NCBI GenBank assembly: GCA_046729255.1
Contig: JBKPGF010000004.1
Location: 1 to 64,000, forward strand
Length of the DNA: 64,000 bases
Direction: 5' to 3'
Origin: PALSA-612 sp046729255
Lineage (GTDB): Bacteria; Actinomycetota; Thermoleophilia; Gaiellales; Gaiellaceae
How positions within the stretch are numbered: position 1 is the stretch's first letter; every line of letters starts with the position of its first letter. Below, piece by piece: positions 23,323-31,947 of this stretch. The notes beneath the pieces are model-generated. The model saw nothing but the letters and a program-made list of their open reading frames with translations, had not been told where the DNA came from and searched no databases. The translations under genes and the position numbers were made by a program.

Positions 23323-24101
23323 CCCAGCTCGAGCTCGACGGGCGGGTGGTCGGAGAGCGTGCGTTCGTTCAGGCGACGGCGCTCGGGCGGCCAGACGAGG
23401 GGCGGCGTCGACGGCAGCCCGCGGACCATGACGTGGTCGATGCCCGGGCCGGCCGGGGAGAAGCCGGCTGCGGCCAGCTCGGTCACCGCCGGGGAGTGCG
23501 CCGTGAGGTTGAAGTCCCCTGCAATCACGAGTGGCGAGGCTCCGTCGTCGAGCTCTTCTCCCAGGCGGACAGCGCGTCGCAGCTCCGCCTCGGCGCAACG
23601 GCGCTCGCGAAGGTGCGTCAGATGGACGTGAACAAGCGAGAGGTCGGCCCCGGACTCCGGAGCGATGTGCAACGCCTGGCACACGCGGCGCTCGGCTGTC
23701 CACGCGAAGGCCACATGAATCCCGAGCCCGAGGCGGCGCGACTCACGCGCCACGAATGCGCGGCCGTTGAGGACGAGCGTGCGATGAGACGTCACCGTGT
23801 GGCTGCGGGCGACGAGCACGGCGTTCGCCTGCCCGGTCAGCGACGAGCGAAACCTCCCGTGGTGTAGATCGGTGGGCCTGCGTCCCAGGCGGCCGAGCCT
23901 GTGGCGCGTCCGGGCCGACCACATCCCCATGCCGGTCCATCGCTCCAGCTGCCCTAGCGACCAGAGCGGCAGCTCCTGCAGACAGAGCACGTCCGGATCG
24001 TCCTCGGTCGCGAGCTCGATCGCCTCCCGGAGATGCGCGTGCCGGCCGGGCGGATACGTCCGTCCGTGAAAGACGTTCCAGCTGCGCACGAGCAGCGGCA
24101 C
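23319..24101 (-). CDS. endonuclease/exonuclease/phosphatase-family hydrolase
   Basis: 260 residues, EEP fold. The metal/active-site motifs are in order: SWNVFHGR, LQELPLW, IAGDFNL and the terminal LSDHPPVELEL. Substrate unknown; DNase-I-like and phosphoinositide-type phosphatases share this set. It begins with GTG overlapping the aminotransferase stop by one base (TAGTG). Confidence 0.85.
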   Translation of the reverse strand: MPLLVRSWNVFHGRTYPPGRHAHLREAIELATEDDPDVLCLQELPLWSLGQLERWTGMGMWSARTRHRLGRLGRRPTDLHHGRFRSSLTGQANAVLVARSHTVTSHRTLVLNGRAFVARESRRLGLGIHVAFAWTAERRVCQALHIAPESGADLSLVHVHLTHLRERRCAEAELRRAVRLGEELDDGASPLVIAGDFNLTAHSPAVTELAAAGFSPAGPGIDHVMVRGLPSTPPLVWPPERRRLNERTLSDHPPVELELG

Positions 24102-25162
24102 TAGCCGAGTGCGCCGATGAGCCGATCGAGGTGCTCCTCTGACGTCCAGTAGCCGCAGGACACGCGCACCCAGCCGGTCTCGGGAATGTCGCGGACGATG
24201 ACGCCGGCGTCGTAAAGGCGCACGACGGTCTCCGCAGCGTCGCCCTCGGGCTGGAAGGTCACGAGCGTGGCTTCGCCTGGCGGCGTCATGACGTCGAAGC
24301 GCTCGGCGAGGAGCTCCCGGCAACGGTCGGTGACTGCCCGCGCGTCGTCGTAGCGAGAATCCGGCGCGATCCGCAGCGCGGTCTCGAGGCCCGCCAGCGA
24401 CGGCACGGGGATCGGTCCCGTGTCGAAGCGGCCCGCCCCGGCGCGCGGCTCGAAGGTTCCGTCGGGATCGTGCGCCTCGCGCGACCAGTACGTCGGGAGC
24501 GCGACGCGTATCGACTCCGGGTCGCGCACGTAGAGGGCGCCCGTGGCGTCGGGGCCGCACAGCCACTTCTGTCCCGACACGGTGTAGAAGTCCGCCTCGC
24601 CCACGTCGACGGGGATCGCACCGACCGACTGCGCGCCGTCCACGAGCATCGGCAGCCCGGTCTCGGCCTTGACCGCCTCGATGGGAAGCAGGCTCCCCGT
24701 CACCCAGGAGACGTGCGAGAGCGCGACGAGCCGCGTGCGCGGCCCGACCTCGGCGAGCAGGGTCGCGAGCACCTCCTCCCTGCTCCGTCCTCGGGTGGCG
24801 GCCACGCGTACCCGGGCTCCGGACACGTGCAGCGGCCCCAGCAGGCCGAAGTGCTCTTCGTCCGTCGTGACGATCTCGTCACCGGGCTCCAGCTGCAGGC
24901 CCGACAGCACGATCTGGCAGCCCATCGTCGTCGACGCGGTCAGCGCGACGTTGTCGGAATGCGTGCCCAGGAGCCCCGCGAACAGGTCGCGGACGCAGGC
25001 GCGCATGTCGATCAAGGTGTCGAAGTACCGCTTGCCTCCGCGGCCCCGCTCCAGCTCGATCGCGGCCTGGGTGGCCATCGCGTCCATCGTCTCCTGCGCG
25101 AGCGGCCCGAACGTCCCCGCGTTGAGGTAGGCGACTCGTTCGAGCACCGGGAACGTCGGCAC
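24101..25162 (-). CDS. class V aminotransferase (cysteine desulfurase/isopenicillin-epimerase-like)
   Basis: 353 residues, fold-type I PLP enzyme. VDGAQSVGAIPVDV holds the PLP-binding aspartate and SGQKWLCGP the Schiff-base lysine. The N-terminus YLNAGTFGP resembles selenocysteine-lyase/epimerase members. There is no catalytic-loop cysteine like that of IscS/SufS, so a sulfur-transfer role is not supported. The GTG at 25162 lies 7 nt after TAGAGT. Confidence 0.88.
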   Translation of the reverse strand: MPTFPVLERVAYLNAGTFGPLAQETMDAMATQAAIELERGRGGKRYFDTLIDMRACVRDLFAGLLGTHSDNVALTASTTMGCQIVLSGLQLEPGDEIVTTDEEHFGLLGPLHVSGARVRVAATRGRSREEVLATLLAEVGPRTRLVALSHVSWVTGSLLPIEAVKAETGLPMLVDGAQSVGAIPVDVGEADFYTVSGQKWLCGPDATGALYVRDPESIRVALPTYWSREAHDPDGTFEPRAGAGRFDTGPIPVPSLAGLETALRIAPDSRYDDARAVTDRCRELLAERFDVMTPPGEATLVTFQPEGDAAETVVRLYDAGVIVRDIPETGWVRVSCGYWTSEEHLDRLIGALG

Positions 25163-25169
25163 ATGCCCG

Positions 25170-25175
25170 ACTCTA
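25170..25175 (-). promoter_or_regulatory. candidate -10 (TAGAGT) of the aminotransferase gene
   Basis: TAGAGT ends 7 nt before the GTG, at the edge of an intergenic repeat, with no upstream stop codon contributing to the match. Confidence 0.45.
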
Positions 25176-25195
25176 AGACCTGCCGGGCACGGCGA

Positions 25196-25340
25196 CGTGC
25201 CCGAGCGTTCCGGGTGCCGCTCGCCAAGACGACAAGCCCGAGGGCCGAAGGGCAGTACTGGGTACGGCCAAGGCCGGAGGCGATGTCGGCTGCCGCGAGC
25301 GGTGCCAGGTCGGGGCGCAAGCCGGCTACGCCGGCTGGGA
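25196..25340 (-). repeat. GC-rich intergenic repeat, copy C
   Basis: The 202 bp between dnaE2 and the aminotransferase hold a minus-strand copy of a repeat also found at 34953-35128 and 41291-41432. Shared blocks with 41291 include TCCC-G-CGGCG-AGCCG, GGCCGTA (25263-25269), TACTGCCCTTCG (25246-25257) and a CTTG...GCGAGCG-C-CCCG end. Confidence 0.65.
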
Positions 25341-25364
25341 GCCCAGACCGCCCGGGACGCTCGG

Positions 25365-28300
25365 TCAGCGATGGCCGAAGTGGTGAGCCTTCGGCAGGGA
25401 CGAGCGAGCTTCGACGAGTCCGGCGACCTCGCGCGCGAGCGGGCCGAGGCTCTCGAGGTGTGAGACGACGACGTTGATGTTCCGGCCGACCTTCTCGAGC
25501 CGCCCGCTCGCCGAGAGCAATGGCTCGCCGCGCACGAGCGCCCGATGGCGTTCGTACACCTGCGGTGGCACGACGAGGTTGACGAGGCCGTGCTCGTCCT
25601 CGAGCAGCATGAAGACGATGCCGTTCGCAGTCTGGGGCCGCTGGCGGGCGATGGCCATCCCCGCCACGGTCAGCTCGCTGCGATCCGCGTGCCGCGGCAA
25701 CTCGACGCTCGTCACGGTCGTCGGCGGCAGGTGAGGTCGCAAGAGCTCGAGCGGGTGCACCCCGACGGAGATGCCCGTGCCCCGATAGTCGGCAAGCATG
25801 CGCTCCCAGATCGTCTGCTCGGGAAGCGACGGCGTCTCGGCGGTGGGCTCCAGCGGCAGCGCGAGCTGGCGTGAGCCGCCGCCCGCGGCCTGCTGCCGGG
25901 GGACGAGGCCGAGTTGCCAGAGGAGCACGCGGCGGGGCTCGTCGAAGCAGTCGCAGGCGCCCGCCTCGACGAGCGCCTGGAAGACGTCGCGGTCGACGGC
26001 TGCTCGCTGCACGAGATCGCGGAGGTGTTCGTACGGCTGTCCGGCCGCCACCGCCTCGGCCTCCTGCTCCCCCACTCCCTGCACGTAGCCGACGCCGATG
26101 CGCACCGCACCGTCCTCGACCGAGCACGACGCGTCACTGTCGTTCACGTCGGGCGGCAGCACGGTCGCCCCGCGCCGCTGCGCGTCACGGACGAGGCTGG
26201 CCGGAGGGTAGAAGCCCATCGGCTGGGCGTTGAGCAACGCGCAGAGGAACTCGACGGGGTAGTAGCGACGGAGCCACGCCGACTGGTAAGCCAGCAGCGC
26301 GAAGGCGGCGGCATGGGACTTCGGGAAGCCGAAGCCCGAGAACGCCGCGAGCTTGTCGTACACGCGGTGCGCCGTCTCCGCGTCGACGCCGTTCCGCGCC
26401 GAGCCCTCGACGAACCGCGCGCGAAACGCCTCGAGCGCCTCGAGCGAGCGCTTGCGGCTCATCGCGCGCCGCAGCCCCTCCGCGTCGCCGATCGAGAAGC
26501 CGGCCAGCGCCATCGCCACCTCGAGCACCTGGTCCTGGAAGACGACGACGCCGAACGTCTCCTCGAGCGCCTGCTTCAGCAGCGGGTGGTCGTACTCGAT
26601 GGGGAACGAGGGGTCCGCCCGTCGTTTCGCGCGCCGGTCGATGTAGGGATGGACGGCGCCGCCCTGGATCGGCCCCGGCCGGACGAGCGCCACCTGCACC
26701 GTGAGGTCGTCCATGTTCTCCGGACGGGTACGCAAGAGACTCTGCATCTGCGCACGGCTCTCGATCTGGAACGTGCCCACGGTGTCGGCGTCCTGGATCT
26801 CGCCGTACACACCCTGGTCGTCCAGCGGAATCCGCGAGAGATCGACCGTCTCGCCGCTCGCGAGCGCGATCCGCTCCACGCAGTCCTCGATCGCGGAGAG
26901 CATGCCCAGGCCGAGCAGGTCGATCTTCAGAAAGCCGGCGTCAGCGCACGAGTCCTTGTCCCACTGGCAGAGCTGCCGTCCTTCCATCGCCGCCGGCACC
27001 ACGGGCACGAGCTCGACGAGCGGCCGGGACGAGATCACCATGCCGCCCGGATGCTGGGAGAGGTGGCGCGGGAGCCCGGCGATCTCCTTGCACAGCCAAC
27101 CGAGCGCCCGCCAGCGCCGTGAAGCGAGCTTCGTCTTCGCATCGGGAAGCGTCGCCAGCTCCTCCTCCACGCGGCGCGGATCGCCGTTCGTGACGCGAGC
27201 GAGCCGTTCCAGCTCCGCGAAGGGGAGGCCGAGCGCCTTGCCGACGTCGCGGATCGCCCCGCGCGCGTGGTACGTGGAGAAGGTCGCCACGAGCGCCGCG
27301 TGCTCGCGCCCGTAGCGCTCGGTCACCTCCACGATCAGCCGCTCGCGGACATCGCGCGGGAAGTCGAGGTCGATGTCGGGGACCGACGCGAGCTCTCGAT
27401 TGAGGAAGCGGCCGAGCGAGAGGCCGGCGGCGACGGGATCGACATGCGAGAGCCCGGTGAGATAGCAGACGATCGAGCCGACCGAGGAGCCGCGGCCGCG
27501 GCCGGGAGGCAGCGCGTTCCGCGCCGCGCTCTGCCCGCGCAGGTCGAGGGCGATCTCCCGCGCTAGCTCGAGCACCTCGAAGTGGAGGAGGAAGAAGCCG
27601 GACAGCTCGAGGTAGGCGATGAGCCGGAGCTCTTCCTCCAGCCGCCGGCGGGCGAGCCGCTTGTGGCCGTTCGTCTCCGCGTAGCGCTCGGCGAAGGCCC
27701 GCTCGCACACTCGGCGCAGCTGCGCGTCGGCCGTTTCCTCGCCGTCCGCAAAGTCCGGATACCGGTAGCCGAGCTCTTGTGTCAGGTCGAACTCGAGGCG
27801 GGAGGCGAGTTCCACCGTCCGGGCGACGGCGGCCGCGTCTTCGGGAAAGCGCTCGACCGCCTCCGCCGGAGCCCGCAACACGCTCTCGCGATTGCCGCGT
27901 CGCTCACGCTCCGAGCCGTCGAGCGTCGAGCAGTGCCCGATGGCCACCAGCGCGTCCTGGAGCACTGCCCGGCGGTGGCTGTGCGAGTGGACGTCCCCGG
28001 TCGCCACCGTCTCCACGCCGAGCGTCTGGGCGAGATCGCGCAGCGCGGCGTTGCGGCGGGCGTCGCCGCGCTCGTACGGCCGCTGGAGCTCGACGAAGAA
28101 CCGCGACCGCCCGAACGCGGCGGTGAGGGAGGCGGCAGCGTTCGGATCGTGGACGGCGAGGCCGTGGCGCGCGCAGCCGGACAGGCAGACGAGGCCCTCG
28201 GTGCGCTCGGCGAGCGCCTTCAGCGGCAGGGCGGGCTCGAGCCTGTCGTCCGCGTGCGCTTCTGTCAGCAGCCGGCACAGGTTCGCGTAGCCCTTGGACG

Positions 28301-28541
28301 TCTCGACAAGCAGAGTCACGTGGCAGCCGCCCTCGAGGGTCACCTCCGCGCCGGTAATCGGACGCACGCCGAACGCCTTTGCCGCGTGCGCGAACTCGAG
28401 CGACCCGTAGACGCCGTCGTGGTCGGTCAGCGCGAGCGCCTCGTAGCCGAGCTCTGCCGCGCTGATCACGAGCTCCTCCGGTTGCGACGCCCCGTCGAGG
28501 AACGAATACGCTGAATGGCAGTGCAGCTCGACGTACCCCAA
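25365..28541 (-). CDS. dnaE2: error-prone DNA polymerase III alpha subunit DnaE2 (ImuC)
   Basis: 1058 residues, shorter than replicative DnaE and typical of DnaE2. A PHP domain at the N-terminus (ELHCHSAYSFLDGAS), the catalytic aspartates in PDIDLDFP and PGRGRGSSVGS, a helix-hairpin-helix region and a C-terminal OB fold are present. The replicase's tail for clamp/tau contacts is short. DnaE2 performs lesion bypass with ImuB. TTG at 28541 is the start (family begins at YVELHCHS) with GGAG 6 nt before. No LexA-type site was found directly upstream. The first 21 bp overlap the divergent cupin gene. Confidence 0.94.
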   Translation of the reverse strand: MGYVELHCHSAYSFLDGASQPEELVISAAELGYEALALTDHDGVYGSLEFAHAAKAFGVRPITGAEVTLEGGCHVTLLVETSKGYANLCRLLTEAHADDRLEPALPLKALAERTEGLVCLSGCARHGLAVHDPNAAASLTAAFGRSRFFVELQRPYERGDARRNAALRDLAQTLGVETVATGDVHSHSHRRAVLQDALVAIGHCSTLDGSERERRGNRESVLRAPAEAVERFPEDAAAVARTVELASRLEFDLTQELGYRYPDFADGEETADAQLRRVCERAFAERYAETNGHKRLARRRLEEELRLIAYLELSGFFLLHFEVLELAREIALDLRGQSAARNALPPGRGRGSSVGSIVCYLTGLSHVDPVAAGLSLGRFLNRELASVPDIDLDFPRDVRERLIVEVTERYGREHAALVATFSTYHARGAIRDVGKALGLPFAELERLARVTNGDPRRVEEELATLPDAKTKLASRRWRALGWLCKEIAGLPRHLSQHPGGMVISSRPLVELVPVVPAAMEGRQLCQWDKDSCADAGFLKIDLLGLGMLSAIEDCVERIALASGETVDLSRIPLDDQGVYGEIQDADTVGTFQIESRAQMQSLLRTRPENMDDLTVQVALVRPGPIQGGAVHPYIDRRAKRRADPSFPIEYDHPLLKQALEETFGVVVFQDQVLEVAMALAGFSIGDAEGLRRAMSRKRSLEALEAFRARFVEGSARNGVDAETAHRVYDKLAAFSGFGFPKSHAAAFALLAYQSAWLRRYYPVEFLCALLNAQPMGFYPPASLVRDAQRRGATVLPPDVNDSDASCSVEDGAVRIGVGYVQGVGEQEAEAVAAGQPYEHLRDLVQRAAVDRDVFQALVEAGACDCFDEPRRVLLWQLGLVPRQQAAGGGSRQLALPLEPTAETPSLPEQTIWERMLADYRGTGISVGVHPLELLRPHLPPTTVTSVELPRHADRSELTVAGMAIARQRPQTANGIVFMLLEDEHGLVNLVVPPQVYERHRALVRGEPLLSASGRLEKVGRNINVVVSHLESLGPLAREVAGLVEARSSLPKAHHFGHR
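28507..28512 (+). promoter_or_regulatory. candidate -10 (TACGCT) of the bicupin gene
   Basis: TACGCT lies inside the 5' end of dnaE2 and 8 nt before the in-frame GTG at 28521, the same hexamer and spacing as the rhomboid gene. This favours 28521 over the ATG at 28515, which would leave only 2 nt. Confidence 0.4.
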
Positions 28542-29303
28542 CCGGTGCTCCTAGACCCAGCGGCAGGCGAGGGCGAGATCGTCAACGATCGCCGCGGCCA
28601 CGAGGTCGCCATCCTCTTCTCGCACGACCTGCTCGATGTGACGTGGACGCAGTTCGGGCCACACGAGCCCGGCGCGACCCCGCACATCCACCGGGAGCAC
28701 ACCGACTCGTTCTACGTGCTGGAGGGCGAGATCACGTTCCGGGTAGGTCCTGAGCTCGAGCCGGTCCGGGCGCAGGCGGGGACGTTCGTGGCCGTGCCGC
28801 CCAACATCATTCACGCCTTCGACAACGACACTGCGGAGGGTGCGCGTTTCCTCAACTTCCACGCGCCCAGCGGGGGCTTCGCCGACTACATGCGCGGCAA
28901 GACTCCAGGATTCGACAGCTTCGACCCGCCCGAGGGCGGCGAGCCAGCGAGCACCGCGATCGTCTCCCCACGTGGGCAAGGGGAGCGGCTCGCCCGCGGC
29001 AACCTCGCCCACTACATCAAGGCTCAGCTGCCGCAGCTGGCGGCGATCGAGGAGTCCTTCGGGCCTGGCTGGGAGGTCGAGCCGCACTCGCACGACGATC
29101 ACGTTGACTCGTTCTTCGTGCTCCACGGCGAGGTCGCGTTCCTTGACACCACGGCTGGGCCGGGGACGTTCGTCGCCGCACCGCCGAACGCGGTGCACGG
29201 CTTCAGGATCCTCGGCGATCGCCCGTCGACCTCGCTCCTCAACATCCACGCACCGGACACGGGCTTCGCAGACCGAATGCGCAACTTCAAGCCGACTGAC
29301 TGA
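28521..29303 (+). CDS. bicupin protein
   Basis: About 260 residues with two cupin barrels. Each keeps metal-binding histidines: PHIHREHTDSFYVLEGE (about 53-70) and EPHSHDDHVDSFFVLHGE (about 190-207), each followed by a PPNxxHxF motif. Bicupins include dioxygenases, isomerases and sugar-binding enzymes; the substrate cannot be told. The gene sits opposite to and between dnaE2 and the imuB pair, whose reading direction it breaks. Confidence 0.85.
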   Translation: MQLDVPQPVLLDPAAGEGEIVNDRRGHEVAILFSHDLLDVTWTQFGPHEPGATPHIHREHTDSFYVLEGEITFRVGPELEPVRAQAGTFVAVPPNIIHAFDNDTAEGARFLNFHAPSGGFADYMRGKTPGFDSFDPPEGGEPASTAIVSPRGQGERLARGNLAHYIKAQLPQLAAIEESFGPGWEVEPHSHDDHVDSFFVLHGEVAFLDTTAGPGTFVAAPPNAVHGFRILGDRPSTSLLNIHAPDTGFADRMRNFKPTD

Positions 29304-29317
29304 ACCACGCGCGAAGA

Positions 29318-29545
29318 TCATGCGCTCTGGGTGAACCAGCCGCGGCCGGCTTCGTCGTAGAAGACGACCGCGCAGCGGCCGTCCTCGAGCACCGTGTCGA
29401 AATACCGGCGCTGGACAGGGTTCTCCGTCCACCAGCGGTCGACCACGCGCCACTCCTCGCGCACGAGCGCCACTGCCTGGCCGTCGACGTGGCGCGGAAC
29501 TCCGTCGAAGCCGGCCTTGACGTACGCCGGCCGCGGCTCGTTCAG
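29318..29545 (-). CDS. DUF6504-type small protein coupled to imuB
   Basis: About 75 residues: NEPRPAYVKAGFDGVPRHV, then WRVVDRWWTENPVQRRYF and a C-terminal VVFYDEAGRGWF. The WRVxDRWW...P..RRYF pattern is that of a small actinobacterial family found next to imuB/dnaE2. Its function is unknown, but the linkage suggests a mutasome accessory. No ATG/GTG/TTG fits; CTG at 29545 in a CTGA overlap with the imuB stop is the likeliest start, the alternative being a GTG about 50 bp inside imuB. Confidence 0.75.
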   Translation of the reverse strand: MNEPRPAYVKAGFDGVPRHVDGQAVALVREEWRVVDRWWTENPVQRRYFDTVLEDGRCAVVFYDEAGRGWFTQSA

Positions 29546-30723
29546 TCTCTGGGTACGAGTAGCGCCCGCTGCTCCGGGATCCGCGACCACGGCGCCACCT
29601 CGACCACCGTCGCAACCGCGCCTGCGCCTGCGCTCGAGCGCACCTGACGGAGGCCTTCCTTCAAGCGGGTCTGAAGCTCCTTCCCCTCGACCTTCACGAG
29701 CTCGAGCTGCCGCCCAGTCCACTCGGCGAGCTCGACGAGCTCGAGACAGAGCGACGTCACCGGCGCGGGCAGCTCCGCGAGCTTCGGGCCCAGCGCGACA
29801 CGCAGGCGGTCTCGCTCAGCCGCCGGCTCGCGCAGGGTCAGCGTGCGACGCCAGGAGCCGCCGCCGACGAGCCGCGCCGACAGCGCCGCCTTGCGTACTC
29901 CACGTCCCCCCCGTTCCGGGCGGCTAAGTGTCCGCTCGACGAGCGCGTGCAACGCCCGCCGCAGGGTGAGCTCGTTGCCGACCGGCTCGGGAAACTCCAG
30001 ACGCTCCGCGATCTCGGCCGCGGGCCGGCGTGGCCTGACACGTCCCCCATCCCCTCCTCGCGCCAGATGCCACGCCTGCCGGCCCTCCGGTCCCAGGCGC
30101 TCGGCGACGGCCGCACCCGGCAACGCTGCCAGGTGCCCGACCGTCCGCAGGCCAAGCTCCTCGAGCTCGTCGTGGCGCTCCCGCTCGAGCGGCAGGACGC
30201 CGAGCGGGAGCGGAGCGAGGAAGGTGGGCGTGCCCTCGCTCGGGACGACGAGTATCTGACCCGCGCGGGCGACGCTCGCGGCGGCGAGCGCTGCGAACTT
30301 CCGGTCCGCGGCACCCGCGCGGGCATCCCAACCGGGGCCGACGGCGGAGAGCGCCCGGCGAAGAACGCCCTCGACGCCACCGTACAGTCGCTCTACAGCG
30401 CGAGTTTCCACGTAGAGACACCCCGGCTCGGCGGGCTCGACGGCAAAGCCTTCCTCCTCGAGCCTGCGCACGATCTCCTCCCATGCCTGCTCCGCCCCAG
30501 CGGGATCCTGCTCGACGAGCACGAGCGACGGGCACGTGGCGAGCGCTTCTCCGAGCAGCATCCCCGGCCGCACTCCCGCCACCTCGGCGGCTGCTGTCAC
30601 GGCACCGATCTCCTGCTTGTGACCCGGCAGTGGCGCGAGCGCAGCCGGCTGGAGGAGAAGACGTGTCTTGCCCCGGAGCGCCGCTCTCAGCTCGAAACCG
30701 GGAATGAGGACGCAGGCCAACAT
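29542..30723 (-). CDS. imuB: ImuB, catalytically inactive Y-family polymerase homologue
   Basis: 393 residues of DinB/UmuC-like fold: a palm-like N-terminus (MLACVLIPGFELRAAL), GVRPGMLLGEALATCP, a helix-hairpin-helix near 200 (LGLRTVGHLAALPG) and a little-finger-type C-terminus. The carboxylates that bind metal in active Y polymerases are missing (GFEL replaces the D-x-D/NSFFA-type motif, YVETRAVE the SIDE motif), which is the ImuB signature. ImuB links DnaE2 to the sliding clamp in mycobacteria. ATG at 30723 directly follows two LexA-type operators. imuA' was not seen. Confidence 0.88.
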   Translation of the reverse strand: MLACVLIPGFELRAALRGKTRLLLQPAALAPLPGHKQEIGAVTAAAEVAGVRPGMLLGEALATCPSLVLVEQDPAGAEQAWEEIVRRLEEEGFAVEPAEPGCLYVETRAVERLYGGVEGVLRRALSAVGPGWDARAGAADRKFAALAAASVARAGQILVVPSEGTPTFLAPLPLGVLPLERERHDELEELGLRTVGHLAALPGAAVAERLGPEGRQAWHLARGGDGGRVRPRRPAAEIAERLEFPEPVGNELTLRRALHALVERTLSRPERGGRGVRKAALSARLVGGGSWRRTLTLREPAAERDRLRVALGPKLAELPAPVTSLCLELVELAEWTGRQLELVKVEGKELQTRLKEGLRQVRSSAGAGAVATVVEVAPWSRIPEQRALLVPRD

Positions 30724-30725
30724 GG

Positions 30726-30754
30726 GAACGTATGTTCTACACGAACACCCGTTC
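30726..30754 (-). promoter_or_regulatory. two tandem LexA-type SOS operators of imuB
   Basis: GAACGTATGTTC (30726-30737) and GAACACCCGTTC (30743-30754) each match GAAC-N4-GTTC, the actinobacterial/Bacillus SOS-box core. Their centres are 17 bp apart and the nearer ends 2 bp before the imuB ATG. Two perfect matches within 29 bp at the start of a mutasome gene strongly indicate LexA control. Confidence 0.85.
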
Positions 30755-30822
30755 CCCTGTCAAGACCCGTGTGTGCTCACGCTTGCCATACTCGGTCCTC
30801 CAGTTCCCACCTGTGGAGGCTC

Positions 30823-31158
30823 GTGGCTGCCATCTTGCTTGTGCGCATCAAGTCCGCCCTCGATGCGCAGGAGTTTGAGCGTCGTCTGGTCGAACGACGG
30901 CCTCGCTTTCGTGAGGTGCCTGGCCTAGTGCAGAAGATTTACGGCCGTGACGACGCGACGGGCGACGTATGCGGGATCTACTTCTTCGAGAGCAAGGAGG
31001 CGCTCGCCGCGTTCCGCGAGACCGAACTCGCGCGGACGATTCCTGCCGCCTACGAGGCGGCCGACGTCCGCCGTGAGGTTTACGACGTGCTCTACCCGCT
31101 TTGGCCCGAACGGGGGCCGTTCACCGAGTTCGATCGCATGGTGGACGCGCCGCGGTAG
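30823..31158 (+). CDS. YdhR-like ferredoxin-fold monooxygenase family protein
   Basis: About 111 residues with an alpha+beta barrel-type pattern: ILLVRIKSALDAQEFERRL, FREVPGLVQKIYGRD, GDVCGIYFFESKEALAAF. This matches the YdhR/antibiotic-biosynthesis-monooxygenase group; enzymatic activity is unproven for most members. Start: GTG at 30823 with GGAGG only 3 nt before, so a slightly later start is possible. It diverges from imuB across 99 bp. Confidence 0.75.
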   Translation: MAAILLVRIKSALDAQEFERRLVERRPRFREVPGLVQKIYGRDDATGDVCGIYFFESKEALAAFRETELARTIPAAYEAADVRREVYDVLYPLWPERGPFTEFDRMVDAPR

Positions 31159-31170
31159 CGGCCTGCGCCG

Positions 31171-31947
31171 TCATTCAGGCTTCACCGGGTCGCCGAGCCG
31201 CACGCGGCCCGGCTCCACGACCTCGCCCCAGACGCCGAAGGGAAGGGGCTCGCTCGTCTCCACGTCGCAGCGGTACTCCCCGAGGACGCGGAGCGTGTCG
31301 AGGTCGGGGATGCCCGTATCGGGATCCTGGGTGGTCACCGCGCACCGGCCGACGTTGCCGAGCGGCCGGACGACGGCCTCCCCCACGCGAACGCGACGAC
31401 CGAGCCAGCCGTCCTCGGCGTGCGGCTCGAAGCCTTCGACACCGAAGAGCATGCGGAAGCGACGGCCGTCCACGTGGTCGACGCCGGCGGCATCCGCGAG
31501 TGCCCCGAGCGACGCCGTTCCCACGAGCGACACGCCGCCGCGCTGACCGCGGTCCGAGCCCTCTCCCGCCTCAACACTCTCCACCAGCCGTAGCGCGACG
31601 CCTGCCGCCGCCGACAGCGCCTCGGCCCAGGGTCCCTCGACGAGTCGCGCGGCGACGGGCCTGCGGGAGATCGACGTCGCGACCGGGTCCCCGAGTTCGA
31701 CCGCGCCCTCGACCACGCTGCCGTCGGGGAAGCGCAAGGAGAGTCGCCCGGACGCGTCGTCGTAGTCGGGGACGACTGCGACGAGCGGCCCGACGGTTTT
31801 GCCGTTCACCAAGCGGCCCTCCTCGTCGACGAGGTGGAAGCGGCGGTTCTCGCGGACGCCGAACGGCTCGAGCTCCACCTCGTCGCGGTGAACGAGGGCG
31901 AGCGCCTTGACGGGCGCGATCGTGATCCAGGCGACGGAGCCGCTCAT
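31171..31947 (-). CDS. MOSC-domain protein
   Basis: 258 residues: an N-terminal MOSC_N beta-barrel (WITIAPVKALALVHRDEVEL) and a C-terminal MOSC domain (about 110-255) with the conserved cysteine in NVGRCAVTTQDPDTG, expected to carry sulfur or bind molybdenum cofactor. Relatives include mARC-type and MOCO sulfurase C-terminal proteins. Its start overlaps the ggt stop by ATGA, so it is the third gene of comB-ggt-MOSC. Confidence 0.88.
   Translation of the reverse strand: MSGSVAWITIAPVKALALVHRDEVELEPFGVRENRRFHLVDEEGRLVNGKTVGPLVAVVPDYDDASGRLSLRFPDGSVVEGAVELGDPVATSISRRPVAARLVEGPWAEALSAAAGVALRLVESVEAGEGSDRGQRGGVSLVGTASLGALADAAGVDHVDGRRFRMLFGVEGFEPHAEDGWLGRRVRVGEAVVRPLGNVGRCAVTTQDPDTGIPDLDTLRVLGEYRCDVETSEPLPFGVWGEVVEPGRVRLGDPVKPE

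Noticed and set aside
24101..25162. Cysteine desulfurase (IscS/SufS)
   Set aside because: The fold fits, but the catalytic-loop cysteine is absent and there are no Fe-S assembly genes around.
28500..28620. A LexA-type site before dnaE2
   Set aside because: No GAAC-N4-GTTC match was found on either strand in this stretch.
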